DNA from: Pseudomonas sp. LS1212
GTDB taxonomy: Bacteria > Pseudomonadota > Gammaproteobacteria > Pseudomonadales > Pseudomonadaceae
DNA: 64,000 bases
Assembly (NCBI RefSeq): GCF_024741815.1
Contig: NZ_CP102951.1
Location: 1-64,000, forward strand
Reading direction: 5' to 3'
Numbering within the stretch: the stretch's first letter is position 1; the number at the start of each line of letters is the position of its first letter. The notes under the pieces were generated by a model. That model was not told the origin of the DNA and did no database searches. It saw only the letters and a program-made list of their open reading frames with translations. Both the position numbers and the translations under genes were made by a program. Below are positions 44,906 to 53,591 of this stretch, one piece after another.

Positions 44906-45889
44906 GTGGCCGAGGATGATGGCTGGTACCAGGAAGTGCCGCTGACCCAAGGCACGGAGATCCGGATCGAGACGGCCAAGACCATCATCACCCGCAACAA
45001 CTCGCCGGACCTGCCCTTCGATCGCTCGATCAACCCCTATCGCGGCTGTGAGCATGGTTGTATCTATTGCTATGCGAGGCCCAGCCACGCCTATTGGGAT
45101 CTCTCCCCCGGCCTGGATTTCGAGACCAGGCTGATCGCCAAGACCAACGCAGCCGCGCTGCTGGAGCAGCAACTCTCCAAGCCGGGCTATGTCTGTGCGC
45201 CCATCAACCTGGGCTCCAACACGGATCCCTACCAGCCCATCGAGCGCGAGCAAAAGCTGACCCGACGCCTGCTCGAGGTGCTGCTGCGCTATCGCCATCC
45301 GGTGACTATCGTCACCAAGGGTTCGCTGATCCTGCGCGATCTCGATCTGCTCGTGGAACTTGCACAACAGCGGCTGGTGGCAGTGATGATCAGCCTGACC
45401 ACGCTGGACGACGAACTCAAGCGCATTCTGGAGCCGCGCGCGGCAGCGCCCAAGGCCCGGCTGCGGGCGATCAGGGTGATGCGCGAGGCCGGTATTCCAG
45501 TGGGGGTACTGTGTTCACCGATGATTCCGATGATCAATGACAGCGAACTGGAAAACCTGCTGGGCGAAGCCAAGGGTGCAGGGGCGTTGAGCGCGGCCTA
45601 CATGATGCTGCGCCTGCCGCTGGAAGTCGCTCCGCTGTTCGAGGAGTGGTTGCAGGCCCATTACCCGCAACGCGCCGCCCATGTGCTTAGCTTGATCAGG
45701 CAAAGCCGGGGCGGTGAGTTGTATGACAGCCGCTTTGGTGCGCGCATGCGCGGCGAGGGGGTGTTCGCCGACCTGCTGGCGCAACGGTTTGCGGTGGCGA
45801 TCAAGCGTCTGGGCATGAATCGGCGTGAGGGCTATCAACTCGATTGCAGCGCGTTTTGCCCGCCTGGAGGGCAGATGTCCTTGCTGTAA
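44906..45889 (+). CDS. PA0069-family radical SAM protein (start region frameshifted)
   Basis: A radical SAM protein with the iron-sulfur motif CEHGCIYCYARP, so it should make a 5'-deoxyadenosyl radical. Its substrate is unknown. It is related to the spore-photoproduct-lyase-like PA0069/Rv2578c group. From the GTG at 44906 the protein is 327 residues, but the conserved N-terminal piece PRGRGTATNPHNRFAPNRS lies upstream in the same frame with no start codon. The only ATG near (44832) is out of frame by one base. Adding one C to the CCCC at 44847-44850 would join them as MPTPLPPRGRG. No ribosome site precedes 44906. Confidence 0.75.
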   Translation: MAEDDGWYQEVPLTQGTEIRIETAKTIITRNNSPDLPFDRSINPYRGCEHGCIYCYARPSHAYWDLSPGLDFETRLIAKTNAAALLEQQLSKPGYVCAPINLGSNTDPYQPIEREQKLTRRLLEVLLRYRHPVTIVTKGSLILRDLDLLVELAQQRLVAVMISLTTLDDELKRILEPRAAAPKARLRAIRVMREAGIPVGVLCSPMIPMINDSELENLLGEAKGAGALSAAYMMLRLPLEVAPLFEEWLQAHYPQRAAHVLSLIRQSRGGELYDSRFGARMRGEGVFADLLAQRFAVAIKRLGMNRREGYQLDCSAFCPPGGQMSLL

Positions 45890-45978
45890 TTCGGGTGTCA
45901 TCGCAATGACACGCAATACATGAACCATGGACCCGGTAAAATGGGACTGTTCCTTAACACCGGCAAAGAGGATGAACC

Positions 45979-46698
45979 ATGCACGATAAGGCCCCCTCTC
46001 CGACCGCCTCGTCTCCTGAAGCCGAGAGCGCGGAAGAAGCGTTGAAACACATCGTTGACGGCTTTCTGCATTTTCATCACGAAGTCTTCCCCCAGCAGGA
46101 AGAGCTGTTCAAGAAGCTGGCTACGGCCCAACGGCCACGGGCGATGTTCATCACCTGCGCCGATTCGCGCATCGTGCCCGAGCTGATCACCCACAGCTCA
46201 CCCGGCGATCTGTTCGTGACCCGTAACGTGGGCAACGTGGTGCCGCCCTACGGGCAAATGAACGGTGGGGTTTCCACCGCCATCGAATACGCGATCCTGG
46301 CGTTGGGCGTGCATCACATCATTGTTTGCGGGCATTCGGACTGTGGCGCCATGCGGGCGGTGCTCAACCCGCAAAGCCTGGAAAAAATGCCGACGGTCAA
46401 AGCCTGGCTACGCCATGCCGAGGTGGCCAAGACGGTGGTGCAGGACAATTGACACTGTGCCGATGAAAACGAAAGCATGCAGGTTTTGACCGAAGAAAAT
46501 GTGATCGCTCAGTTGCAACACTTGCGCACCCACCCTTCGGTAGCATCGCGCATGGCCAGTGGGCAGCTGTTCATTCACGGCTGGATCTACAGCATCGAGA
46601 CCAGTGAGATCAGAGCCTACGATGCCGAGCAGGATTGCTTTCTGCCCCTGGATGGCATCCATCCGATACCCTGCGCTACACCCAAGGGGCGCTTCTAG
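45979..46698 (+). pseudogene. Beta-class carbonic anhydrase interrupted by an in-frame TGA
   Basis: Interconverts CO2 and bicarbonate. The zinc site is intact in the first half: Cys60, Asp62, His119, Cys122 (ITCADSR; CGHSDC). At codon 158 (46450-46452) a TGA follows VVQDN. Beyond it the same frame continues with HCADENESMQVLTEENVIAQ and on to PKGRF at 46698, exactly the missing C-terminus of the family. Relatives have Cys (TGC/TGT) at this place, so one base change explains it. A product of 157 residues would lack the C-terminal part needed for folding and dimerisation. Selenocysteine is a remote alternative. Confidence 0.85.
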
Positions 46699-46701
46699 CG
46701 A

Positions 46702-46735
46702 GCGCAAATCGGCCCCGTTTTGGGGCCGAGTGCGC
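46702..46735. terminator. Bidirectional hairpin between convergent genes
   Basis: GCGCA-AA-TCGGCCCC-GTTTT-GGGGCCGA-G-TGCGC is an 8-bp core stem extended by an outer 5-bp stem. It lies between the carbonic anhydrase end and the minus-strand gene at 46750. Confidence 0.75.
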
Positions 46736-46749
46736 AAGGATGGCTTGGG

Positions 46750-47388
46750 TTATTTGAGATCCAACTCTACACCCAACTGGCGGGACAGGCAGGGCCAGCG
46801 CTTCCAGGCGGCTCCTGTGTCGGGGCTACTGAGTTTATCTCGGTAGGCTTCGACCGATTCCAGGGCGAAGCTCTCGTCATCGAGCATGTTCTCCACCGAG
46901 TGGTGCACCACTTCATCCAGTTGGTTGGCGAACGCTTCGCCGATCAGCTGGTGGGCGATGAGGTTGGCCACGGTGGTATCCAGCGGGATCAAGGGTTGCT
47001 GGAAATGCTTGATATAAAGGTCATTCACTTCTTCGACCAGTCGATGGGCCAGGTAGGCTTCATCGAGCAGGCAATCCAGGCCTACATGTCCGTCCATGAT
47101 GGTTGGCGGTTGAGTGAAATACGCTTCGGCAATTTTCAGCACCGGTTTGATCTGCGATTCGATACCGGCTTCGCGCGCGACTTCGTTGGCCGCATCCAGA
47201 AGGTCGGGAACCTGATCGATATAGGCAGCAACGAAACGCGTCAGGACGTCCTTGGGGTCGCCTTCAAGGAGTTGGATAGTGGGGTGCAAATGGGGTAGTT
47301 GTTGCTCAAGCTGCTGCGTCAGTTGGCCGGTTTTGGCCTCATGTTGATGGGCTCGTTGGATCTGCTCGCGCAATGCGGCGGTGTTCAT
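46750..47388 (-). CDS. Conserved hypothetical protein next to coxB (PA0104-like)
   Basis: A 212-residue soluble, mainly helical protein (MNTAALREQIQRAHQHEAKTGQL...). It contains conserved His/Glu (MDGHVGLDCLLDEAYLAHRLVEEVND). It occupies the place of the PA0104 hypothetical beside the cox operon in P. aeruginosa. GGAG precedes the ATG. No domain or function was recognised. Confidence 0.8.
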   Translation of the reverse strand: MNTAALREQIQRAHQHEAKTGQLTQQLEQQLPHLHPTIQLLEGDPKDVLTRFVAAYIDQVPDLLDAANEVAREAGIESQIKPVLKIAEAYFTQPPTIMDGHVGLDCLLDEAYLAHRLVEEVNDLYIKHFQQPLIPLDTTVANLIAHQLIGEAFANQLDEVVHHSVENMLDDESFALESVEAYRDKLSSPDTGAAWKRWPCLSRQLGVELDLK

Positions 47389-47757
47389 GAAGTCTCCAGG
47401 GATAGGACAATTACAAACGGAAGACATAAGGTAGCTCGCTTCAGAAAAAAGCTCAGAACCTTTTTTCATAATCCCGTCATGGTTAGATGGATGGGCTATA
47501 TCTGAATGCCATCATTGGTGCCCAGCCCATGAGAAACGGGGGCTCAAGCGCAAGGCCTGGGCCTGGCCATTAGTTTTCCGGTATCGCGTTGCGTGGTCCG
47601 GGTCGCTGTCTATACTCGGGTTGTTAAGAGCTGGCTGATGACGCCTGACTGCACCCGCAGCAGGGGCTCGGCAGTTGAAGTTTGCAGTCTTGACAGCCGC
47701 TCCCTTAGCCGCAGGTGAAAGCCGGCGGGATAAAAAGAACTATAAGGGGAACCCGCA
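47389..47757. other. Control region between PA0104-like gene and coxB
   Basis: 369 bp without a gene, holding promoters for both divergent genes. The cox promoter candidate is listed separately. A G+C-rich leader of about 130 nt precedes coxB and could hold regulatory sites; none was recognised. Confidence 0.6.
47589..47616 (+). promoter_or_regulatory. Candidate sigma-70 promoter for the cox operon
   Basis: TTGCGT (-35-like) and TATACT (-10-like) separated by 16 bp lie about 140 bp upstream of coxB. In P. aeruginosa the aa3 oxidase operon is under RpoS/nutrient control, so this promoter is an inference from sequence only. Confidence 0.5.
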
Positions 47758-48885
47758 ATGATGCGACATCCACATGTCTGGATGGGCCTCCTGTTGTGGT
47801 CAATATTCGGTCAGGCGCAAGCCGCCTGGACAGTGAATATGGCGCCGGGGGCGACTGAAGTCAGTAACGCGGTATACGACCTGCACATGATCATTTTCTG
47901 GATCTGTGTGGTGATCGGTATCGTGGTCTTCGGTGCCATGTTCTGGTCGATGATTGTCCACCGCCGTTCCACCGGCCAGGTCGCTGCTCGCTTCCATGAA
48001 AGCACCACGGTGGAGACCCTCTGGACCATCGTGCCTCTGCTGATCCTGATAGCGATGGCCATTCCGGCGACCAGGACGCTGATCGATATCTATGATGCCA
48101 GTGAGTCGGATCTCGATATCCAGGTCACCGGTTATCAATGGAAATGGCATTACAAATACCTGGGCCAGGATGTGGAGTTCTTCAGCAACCTGGCCACTCC
48201 CGCCGAGCAGATCAATAACCAGGCCCCGAAAGACGAGCACTACCTGCTCGAAGTGGATCAGCCGCTGGTGATTCCGGTGGGCGCCAAGATCCGCTTTCTG
48301 GTGACGGCCGCCGACGTGATCCACTCCTGGTGGGTGCCGGCATTCGCGGTCAAGCGCGACGCCATTCCGGGGTTCGTCAACGAGGCCTGGACCCGTATCG
48401 AGAAACCTGGTCTCTACCGCGGCCAATGCACCGAGCTGTGTGGCAAGGACCACGGCTTCATGCCCGTCGTGGTTGAGGTCAAGTCCAGGGCGGACTTCGA
48501 TACCTGGCTGGCCGAGCGCAAGGCCGAGAGCCTCAAGCTCAAGGAGTTGACCAGCAAGGAATGGACGTTGCAGGAGTTGGTCGAGCGTGGTGACAAGGTA
48601 TATCACACTGCCTGTGTGGCCTGTCACCAGGCAGAAGGCCAGGGGCTGCCGCCGATGTTCCCGGCCCTCAAGGGTTCGAAAATCGCCACGGGGGCGAAGG
48701 AGGACCACCTCAATATCGTCTATCACGGCAAGCCCGGTACCTCCATGGCCGCCTTCGGCAAGCAACTTTCGGAAGTCGACCTGGCTGCGGTCATTACCTA
48801 CGAGCGCAACGCCTGGGGCAACAACAAGGGCGACATGGTCACGCCAAAAGACGTGCTGGCCCTGAAACAGGCTGAAAGCAAATGA
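47758..48885 (+). CDS. coxB: Cytochrome c oxidase subunit II (aa3 type, with fused cytochrome c)
   Basis: A periplasm-facing subunit that takes electrons from cytochrome c through the CuA centre. It is 375 residues: signal peptide, two transmembrane helices, CuA ligands in QCTELCGKDHGFMPV, and a C-terminal cytochrome c domain with CVACH at about residue 286. It is the first gene of the cox operon. Confidence 0.97.
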   Translation: MMRHPHVWMGLLLWSIFGQAQAAWTVNMAPGATEVSNAVYDLHMIIFWICVVIGIVVFGAMFWSMIVHRRSTGQVAARFHESTTVETLWTIVPLLILIAMAIPATRTLIDIYDASESDLDIQVTGYQWKWHYKYLGQDVEFFSNLATPAEQINNQAPKDEHYLLEVDQPLVIPVGAKIRFLVTAADVIHSWWVPAFAVKRDAIPGFVNEAWTRIEKPGLYRGQCTELCGKDHGFMPVVVEVKSRADFDTWLAERKAESLKLKELTSKEWTLQELVERGDKVYHTACVACHQAEGQGLPPMFPALKGSKIATGAKEDHLNIVYHGKPGTSMAAFGKQLSEVDLAAVITYERNAWGNNKGDMVTPKDVLALKQAESK

Positions 48886-48929
48886 ACCGGCCGATCTCGC
48901 GTAGCCCACTGCCTTTCAGGAGACAGGAC

Positions 48930-50522
48930 ATGAGTGCAGTCATCGATGACCACGGTCATGCCGACCATGAGCATGCTCATGGCCCGGCCAAGGGCCTGAT
49001 GCGCTGGGTACTGACCACCAACCATAAAGACATCGGCACGATGTACCTGTGGTTCAGCTTCATGATGTTCCTGCTGGGCGGCTCGTTCGCCATGGTCATC
49101 CGCGCCGAACTGTTCCAGCCCGGGCTGCAGATCGTGCAGCCGGAGTTCTTCAACCAGATGACCACCATGCACGGCCTGATCATGGTGTTCGGTGCGGTCA
49201 TGCCGGCGTTCGTCGGCCTGGCCAACTGGATGATCCCGTTAATGGTCGGCGCGCCGGACATGGCCCTGCCGCGCTTGAACAACTTCAGCTTCTGGCTGTT
49301 GCCGGCGGCGTTCGGGTTGTTGGTATCGACCATGTTCACCGAAGGGGGGGGGCCGGACTTTGGCTGGACCTTCTATGCACCGCTTTCGACCACCTATGCA
49401 CCCGAGAGCGTGACCTTCTTCATCTTCGCCATTCACATGATGGGCATCAGTTCGATCATGGGTGCGATCAACGTGATCGTCACCATCCTCAACCTGCGCG
49501 CCCCTGGCATGACCCTGATGAAGATGCCGCTGTTCGTCTGGACCTGGCTGATCACCGCTTTCCTGCTGATCGCGGTGATGCCGGTGCTGGCCGGTTGCGT
49601 GACCATGATGCTGATGGATATCCATTTCGGCACCAGTTTCTTCAGTGCCGGCGGTGGCGGTGATCCGGTCCTGTTCCAGCATGTGTTCTGGTTCTTCGGG
49701 CACCCCGAGGTGTACATCATGATCCTGCCGGCGTTCGGTGCGGTCAGTGCGATCATTCCGGCGTTCTCGCGCAAGCCGCTGTTCGGCTACACCTCGATGG
49801 TCTATGCCACGGCCAGTATCGCCTTTCTCTCGTTCATCGTCTGGGCCCACCACATGTTCGTGGTGGGCATTCCAGTCGTGGGCGAGTTGTTCTTCATGTA
49901 CGCGACCATGCTGATCGCGGTACCGACCGGGGTGAAGGTGTTCAACTGGGTCAGCACCATGTGGCAAGGCTCGTTGACCTTCGAGACGCCGATGCTGTTT
50001 GCCGTGGCCTTCGTGATTCTGTTCACCATTGGTGGCTTTTCCGGGCTGATGCTGGCCATCGCCCCGGCGGACTTCCAGTACCACGACACCTACTTCGTGG
50101 TTGCGCACTTCCACTACGTACTGGTGCCGGGAGCCATCTTCGGCATTTTCGCCTCAGCCTATTACTGGCTGCCGAAGTGGACCGGGCACATGTATGACGA
50201 AACCCTGGGCAAGCTGCATTTCTGGCTCTCGTTCATCGGCATGAACATGGCGTTTTTCCCGATGCACTTCGTCGGGCTGGCCGGGATGCCACGGCGGGTA
50301 CCGGACTACAACCTGCAATTCGCCGATTTCAACATGGTCTCGTCGATCGGTGCGTTCACGTTCGGAGCGACGCAGATTTTCTTCCTGTTCATCGTTATCA
50401 AATGCATTCGTGGCGGTGAGCCGGCGCCGGCCAAGCCCTGGGATGGCGCCGACGGGCTGGAGTGGACGGTACCTTCGCCTGCGCCTTACCACACCTTCAC
50501 GACTCCGCCGGAGGTGAAATGA
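48930..50522 (+). CDS. coxA: Cytochrome c oxidase subunit I
   Basis: The catalytic subunit with haem a, haem a3 and CuB, pumping protons. It is 530 residues with twelve transmembrane helices. A His-rich N-terminus (DDHGHADHEHAHGPA) precedes WVLTTNHKDIGTMYLW. HPEVYIMILPAFG and the ligand-bearing YDTYFVVAHFHYVL-type segment (HDTYFVVAHFHYVL) are intact. RBS AGGAGACAGGAC precedes the ATG at 48930; the frame upstream is not a better start. Confidence 0.97.
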   Translation: MSAVIDDHGHADHEHAHGPAKGLMRWVLTTNHKDIGTMYLWFSFMMFLLGGSFAMVIRAELFQPGLQIVQPEFFNQMTTMHGLIMVFGAVMPAFVGLANWMIPLMVGAPDMALPRLNNFSFWLLPAAFGLLVSTMFTEGGGPDFGWTFYAPLSTTYAPESVTFFIFAIHMMGISSIMGAINVIVTILNLRAPGMTLMKMPLFVWTWLITAFLLIAVMPVLAGCVTMMLMDIHFGTSFFSAGGGGDPVLFQHVFWFFGHPEVYIMILPAFGAVSAIIPAFSRKPLFGYTSMVYATASIAFLSFIVWAHHMFVVGIPVVGELFFMYATMLIAVPTGVKVFNWVSTMWQGSLTFETPMLFAVAFVILFTIGGFSGLMLAIAPADFQYHDTYFVVAHFHYVLVPGAIFGIFASAYYWLPKWTGHMYDETLGKLHFWLSFIGMNMAFFPMHFVGLAGMPRRVPDYNLQFADFNMVSSIGAFTFGATQIFFLFIVIKCIRGGEPAPAKPWDGADGLEWTVPSPAPYHTFTTPPEVK

Positions 50523-50552
50523 ATCGCAGCGTGATGCAAGAGGACTGAGCCG

Positions 50553-51122
50553 ATGAGCGAAGCCCCTTCGATCAAGCGCCTGGTCACGCGCCTGCTGATG
50601 CTGGCGGTGGTGATGTTCGCCTTCGGCTTTGCCCTGGTGCCGCTCTATGACGTCATGTGCAAGGCCTTCGGCATCAATGGCAAGACGGGTGGGCAATACC
50701 AGGGCAGTCAGGTGGCGGACCCGACGCGCAAGGTGCGAGTGCAGTTCCTGTCGACCAATTCCAGCGACATGGTCTGGGATTTCTACTCCAAATCCGATGA
50801 GCTGGAGGTTCACCCGGGTGCCGTCAACGAAATGATCTTCGTGGCCCACAACCCGAGCAACCGTCCGATGACCGCCCAGGCGATACCGAGCATCTCGCCG
50901 GCCGAGGCGGCGGCGTACTTTCACAAGACCGAATGTTTCTGCTTCAGCCAGCAAGTGCTGCAACCCGGTGAGCGGATAGAAATGCCGGTGCGGTTCATCG
51001 TTGACCGCGATCTGCCTGCAGATGTGAAACACCTGACGCTCGCTTACACGCTGTTCGATATCACCGCTCGCCAACCACCGGTGGCCTCGATCAATGGGCA
51101 ACTGCCACAAGGAGAACAGTAA
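50553..51122 (+). CDS. ctaG: Cytochrome c oxidase assembly protein CtaG (Cox11)
   Basis: A membrane-anchored copper chaperone that delivers Cu to CuB of subunit I. It is 189 residues: one N-terminal transmembrane segment, then VPLYDVMCKAFGING and the copper-binding ECFCFSQQ with the CFCF motif. It lies between coxA and coxC, the usual place. Confidence 0.95.
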   Translation: MSEAPSIKRLVTRLLMLAVVMFAFGFALVPLYDVMCKAFGINGKTGGQYQGSQVADPTRKVRVQFLSTNSSDMVWDFYSKSDELEVHPGAVNEMIFVAHNPSNRPMTAQAIPSISPAEAAAYFHKTECFCFSQQVLQPGERIEMPVRFIVDRDLPADVKHLTLAYTLFDITARQPPVASINGQLPQGEQ

Positions 51123-52010
51123 ATGGCAACTCACGAGCACTACTATGTGCCGGCGCAAAGCAAGTGGCCGATCATCGCCACCTTCGCACTGCTCATCACG
51201 ATGTTCGGCCTGGGCACCTGGTTCAATGACCTGAAGGCAGGTCGGCCGGACTCCCATGGTCCGCTGATCTTCTTCGTCGGTAGCCTGCTGGTGGCCTACA
51301 TGATGTTCGGCTGGTTCGGCGCGGTGATCAAGGAAAGCCGGGCCGGGCTCTACAGCCAACAACTGAACCGAACGTTCCGCTGGGGCATGTCCTGGTTCAT
51401 CTTCTCCGAGGTAATGTTTTTCATCGCCTTTTTCGGTGCCCTCTTCTACGTCCGCAACCTGGCCGGGCCCTGGCTTGGCGGTGACGGCGACAAGGGCGTG
51501 GCGCACATGCTCTGGCCGAACTTCGAGTTTGCCTGGCCACTGCTGGAAAACCCGGACTCGAAACTCTTTCCACCGCCCAAGGCCGTGATCGACCCCTGGC
51601 ATCTGCCGCTGATAAACACCATTTTGCTGGTCAGCTCCAGCGTAACGGTGACCATCGCCCACCATGCCTTGAGAAATGGCCATCGGGGCCCGCTCAAGCT
51701 CTGGCTGGCCTTGACCATCCTGCTCGGGCTGGGCTTTCTGGCGCTGCAGGCTTACGAATATATCGAGGCCTACCACGAGCTGGGGCTGACGCTGGGTTCA
51801 GGCATCTACGGCGCGACGTTCTTCATGCTCACGGGGTTCCACGGCGCCCACGTGACCATCGGCACCTTGATTCTGTTCGTCATGCTGATGCGCGTCTTGC
51901 GCGGACACTTCGATCCCGATGAGCACTTCGGCTTCGAGGCGGCCGCCTGGTATTGGCACTTCGTCGATGTGGTCTGGGTTGGGCTGTTTACCTTCGTTTA
52001 CGTGCTCTGA
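51123..52010 (+). CDS. coxC: Cytochrome c oxidase subunit III
   Basis: A membrane subunit that stabilises the active site. It is 295 residues with seven transmembrane helices and the typical MATHEHYYVPAQSKWPI start, plus WHFVDVVWVGLFTFVYVL at the end. The start codon directly follows the ctaG stop. ctaE is a synonym. Confidence 0.96.
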   Translation: MATHEHYYVPAQSKWPIIATFALLITMFGLGTWFNDLKAGRPDSHGPLIFFVGSLLVAYMMFGWFGAVIKESRAGLYSQQLNRTFRWGMSWFIFSEVMFFIAFFGALFYVRNLAGPWLGGDGDKGVAHMLWPNFEFAWPLLENPDSKLFPPPKAVIDPWHLPLINTILLVSSSVTVTIAHHALRNGHRGPLKLWLALTILLGLGFLALQAYEYIEAYHELGLTLGSGIYGATFFMLTGFHGAHVTIGTLILFVMLMRVLRGHFDPDEHFGFEAAAWYWHFVDVVWVGLFTFVYVL

Positions 52011-52016
52011 CCGCAT

Positions 52017-52220
52017 TTACCACGGGGCATGGGAAACCAGTTGGCCGCTGTAGAAACCCCAGGTCACCAACGCCAGGGTGATGGCGGCCAGGGTGACGCG
52101 AACGGTGAGTGCCTTGACCAGGCGAGATGATTTGCCTTCGTCCTTGACCAGAAAGAACAGGCCGCTGAACAGGCTGACGATGGTCGCCAGCAGCATCAGG
52201 ACGATCGCCGCTTTGAGCAT
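52017..52220 (-). CDS. Twin transmembrane protein (DUF2909)
   Basis: A 67-residue protein with two hydrophobic helices (AAIVLMLLATIVSLFSGLFFLV; LAAITLALVTWGFY) joined by a short basic loop. It is in the opposite direction to the cox genes around it, as in P. aeruginosa (PA0109). Probably a small oxidase-associated membrane protein; function unproven. Confidence 0.85.
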   Translation of the reverse strand: MLKAAIVLMLLATIVSLFSGLFFLVKDEGKSSRLVKALTVRVTLAAITLALVTWGFYSGQLVSHAPW

Positions 52221-52282
52221 GGTGGGACTCCGGGGGGGCATACGATGACTTTCAGTATAGCGAGCGACACTGCGGTGAAGCC

Positions 52283-53023
52283 ATGAGGCCTTTCCGGCCA
52301 GGTATCGCGCCGACAGTGGTGGTTTTGCTGTTGCTGCCATTACTGATCTTTCTCGGTACCTGGCAAGCGGGACGGGCCGACCAGAAGCGCGAGCTGCTCG
52401 CCGTTTATGCCGAGCGGCGTGCGGGCGACCCCATCAGCAGCCTCCAACTGTCCCACTACGCGGACCTGGCGTTCAGGCGTGTTCACCTGTTTGGCAGCTT
52501 CGATGCGCAGCACAGCGTGCTGCTGGACAACCGCACGCGCGACGGCCGGGTCGGCGTCGAGTTACTGCAACCTTTCCTCGATCAGGCCAGCGGGCTCTGG
52601 GTATGGGTCAATCGTGGCTGGCTGCCCTGGCCGGACCGCCGCACCCCGCCGCTGTTCACCACGCCCAATAGCCCGCAAAGCCTGGAAGCCTGGGTGTATG
52701 TCGCGCCTGGTGCGACCTTCCAGCTGCATGCCGACCCTGCCGACAGCCAATGGCCGCGACTGTTGACGGCGATCGATGCAGGCGCGCTCTGGGCCCAATT
52801 GGGGCGTGACGGTTTTGCACAAGAGATGCGCATGGAACCGGGGCCGGCAGCCTATCGGGTGGATTGGCCGGTGGTCGCCATGAGCCCGGAAAAGCACCTG
52901 GGCTATGCCGTGCAATGGTTTGCCCTGGCACTGGCCTTGTGCGGCCTCTATCTCTACTTCGGATGGCATAACAATAAGGAGAAACACCATGGGAGCAGTC
53001 ATGAGTCCACCCAGCACGTCTGA
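52283..53023 (+). CDS. SURF1-family cytochrome oxidase biogenesis protein
   Basis: An inner-membrane protein needed for haem a insertion into subunit I. It is 246 residues with two transmembrane helices at the ends and the SURF1 core between (GTWQAGRADQKRELL; GSFDAQHSVLLDNRTRDGRVGVELLQP; NRGWLPWPDRRT). It overlaps the next gene by 35 nt. Confidence 0.92.
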   Translation: MRPFRPGIAPTVVVLLLLPLLIFLGTWQAGRADQKRELLAVYAERRAGDPISSLQLSHYADLAFRRVHLFGSFDAQHSVLLDNRTRDGRVGVELLQPFLDQASGLWVWVNRGWLPWPDRRTPPLFTTPNSPQSLEAWVYVAPGATFQLHADPADSQWPRLLTAIDAGALWAQLGRDGFAQEMRMEPGPAAYRVDWPVVAMSPEKHLGYAVQWFALALALCGLYLYFGWHNNKEKHHGSSHESTQHV

Positions 53024-53582
53024 AAGCGGTAAGACGCGCGGGCGGGCGCGGGGCCGTTTGCAGTTGATTCTGATCCTGCTGATGGTGATCGGCCCGATGA
53101 TCCTGGCAACCGGAATGTACAAGTGGCAATTCTGGGTGCCGGACAGCCGCAGTTACCACGGTGAGCTGATTGGTAACGGCCAGAGCCGCGCCGATCTGGG
53201 CGTGCAGGCCGACGAGCAGCGCTGGCAGTTGCTGGTCAGCGTACCGAAAGAGTGCGCGGCCGACTGCCAGCAATTGGTGTACCTGGCCCGGCAGATCCAG
53301 ATCGGCCTGGGCCGCGACGCGTCTCGAGCCAGCCATGCCTTGGCGACGGCGCAGCCGCTGGATGCGGCCTACCAGACTAAGCTTGAACATGAATACCCGC
53401 AGTTGCAGCGCTATGCACTGGACCTCTCTCGCTATGCGGCGCTGAGCGAAAGCAAGAGCGAAGCGCAGCTGTGGATCGTCGACCCGCACGGCAACCTGGT
53501 GCTGCGCTACGACGCCCGAGTCAAGGGCAAGGACCTGCTCAACGATCTTCGCCATCTGCTGAAGCTGTCTAACATTGGGTAG
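52989..53582 (+). CDS. Membrane-anchored cytochrome oxidase-associated protein (PA0111-like)
   Basis: A 197-residue protein with one transmembrane helix (LQLILILLMVIGPMILATGM) and a periplasmic domain. A CxxxC pair (KECAADCQQLVYL) and IVDPHGNLVLRYD resemble Sco/thioredoxin-like copper chaperones, so a similar role is a reasonable inference. The start at 52989 has AAGGAG upstream and overlaps the surf1 3' end; the ATG at 53001 is an alternative. Confidence 0.8.
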   Translation: MGAVMSPPSTSESGKTRGRARGRLQLILILLMVIGPMILATGMYKWQFWVPDSRSYHGELIGNGQSRADLGVQADEQRWQLLVSVPKECAADCQQLVYLARQIQIGLGRDASRASHALATAQPLDAAYQTKLEHEYPQLQRYALDLSRYAALSESKSEAQLWIVDPHGNLVLRYDARVKGKDLLNDLRHLLKLSNIG

Positions 53583-53591
53583 GACATCCTC

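Noticed and set aside
46450..46452. Selenocysteine as the meaning of the carbonic anhydrase TGA
   Set aside because: No SECIS-like structure was recognised after it and no family member is known to me with Sec here; nonsense mutation or error is simpler.
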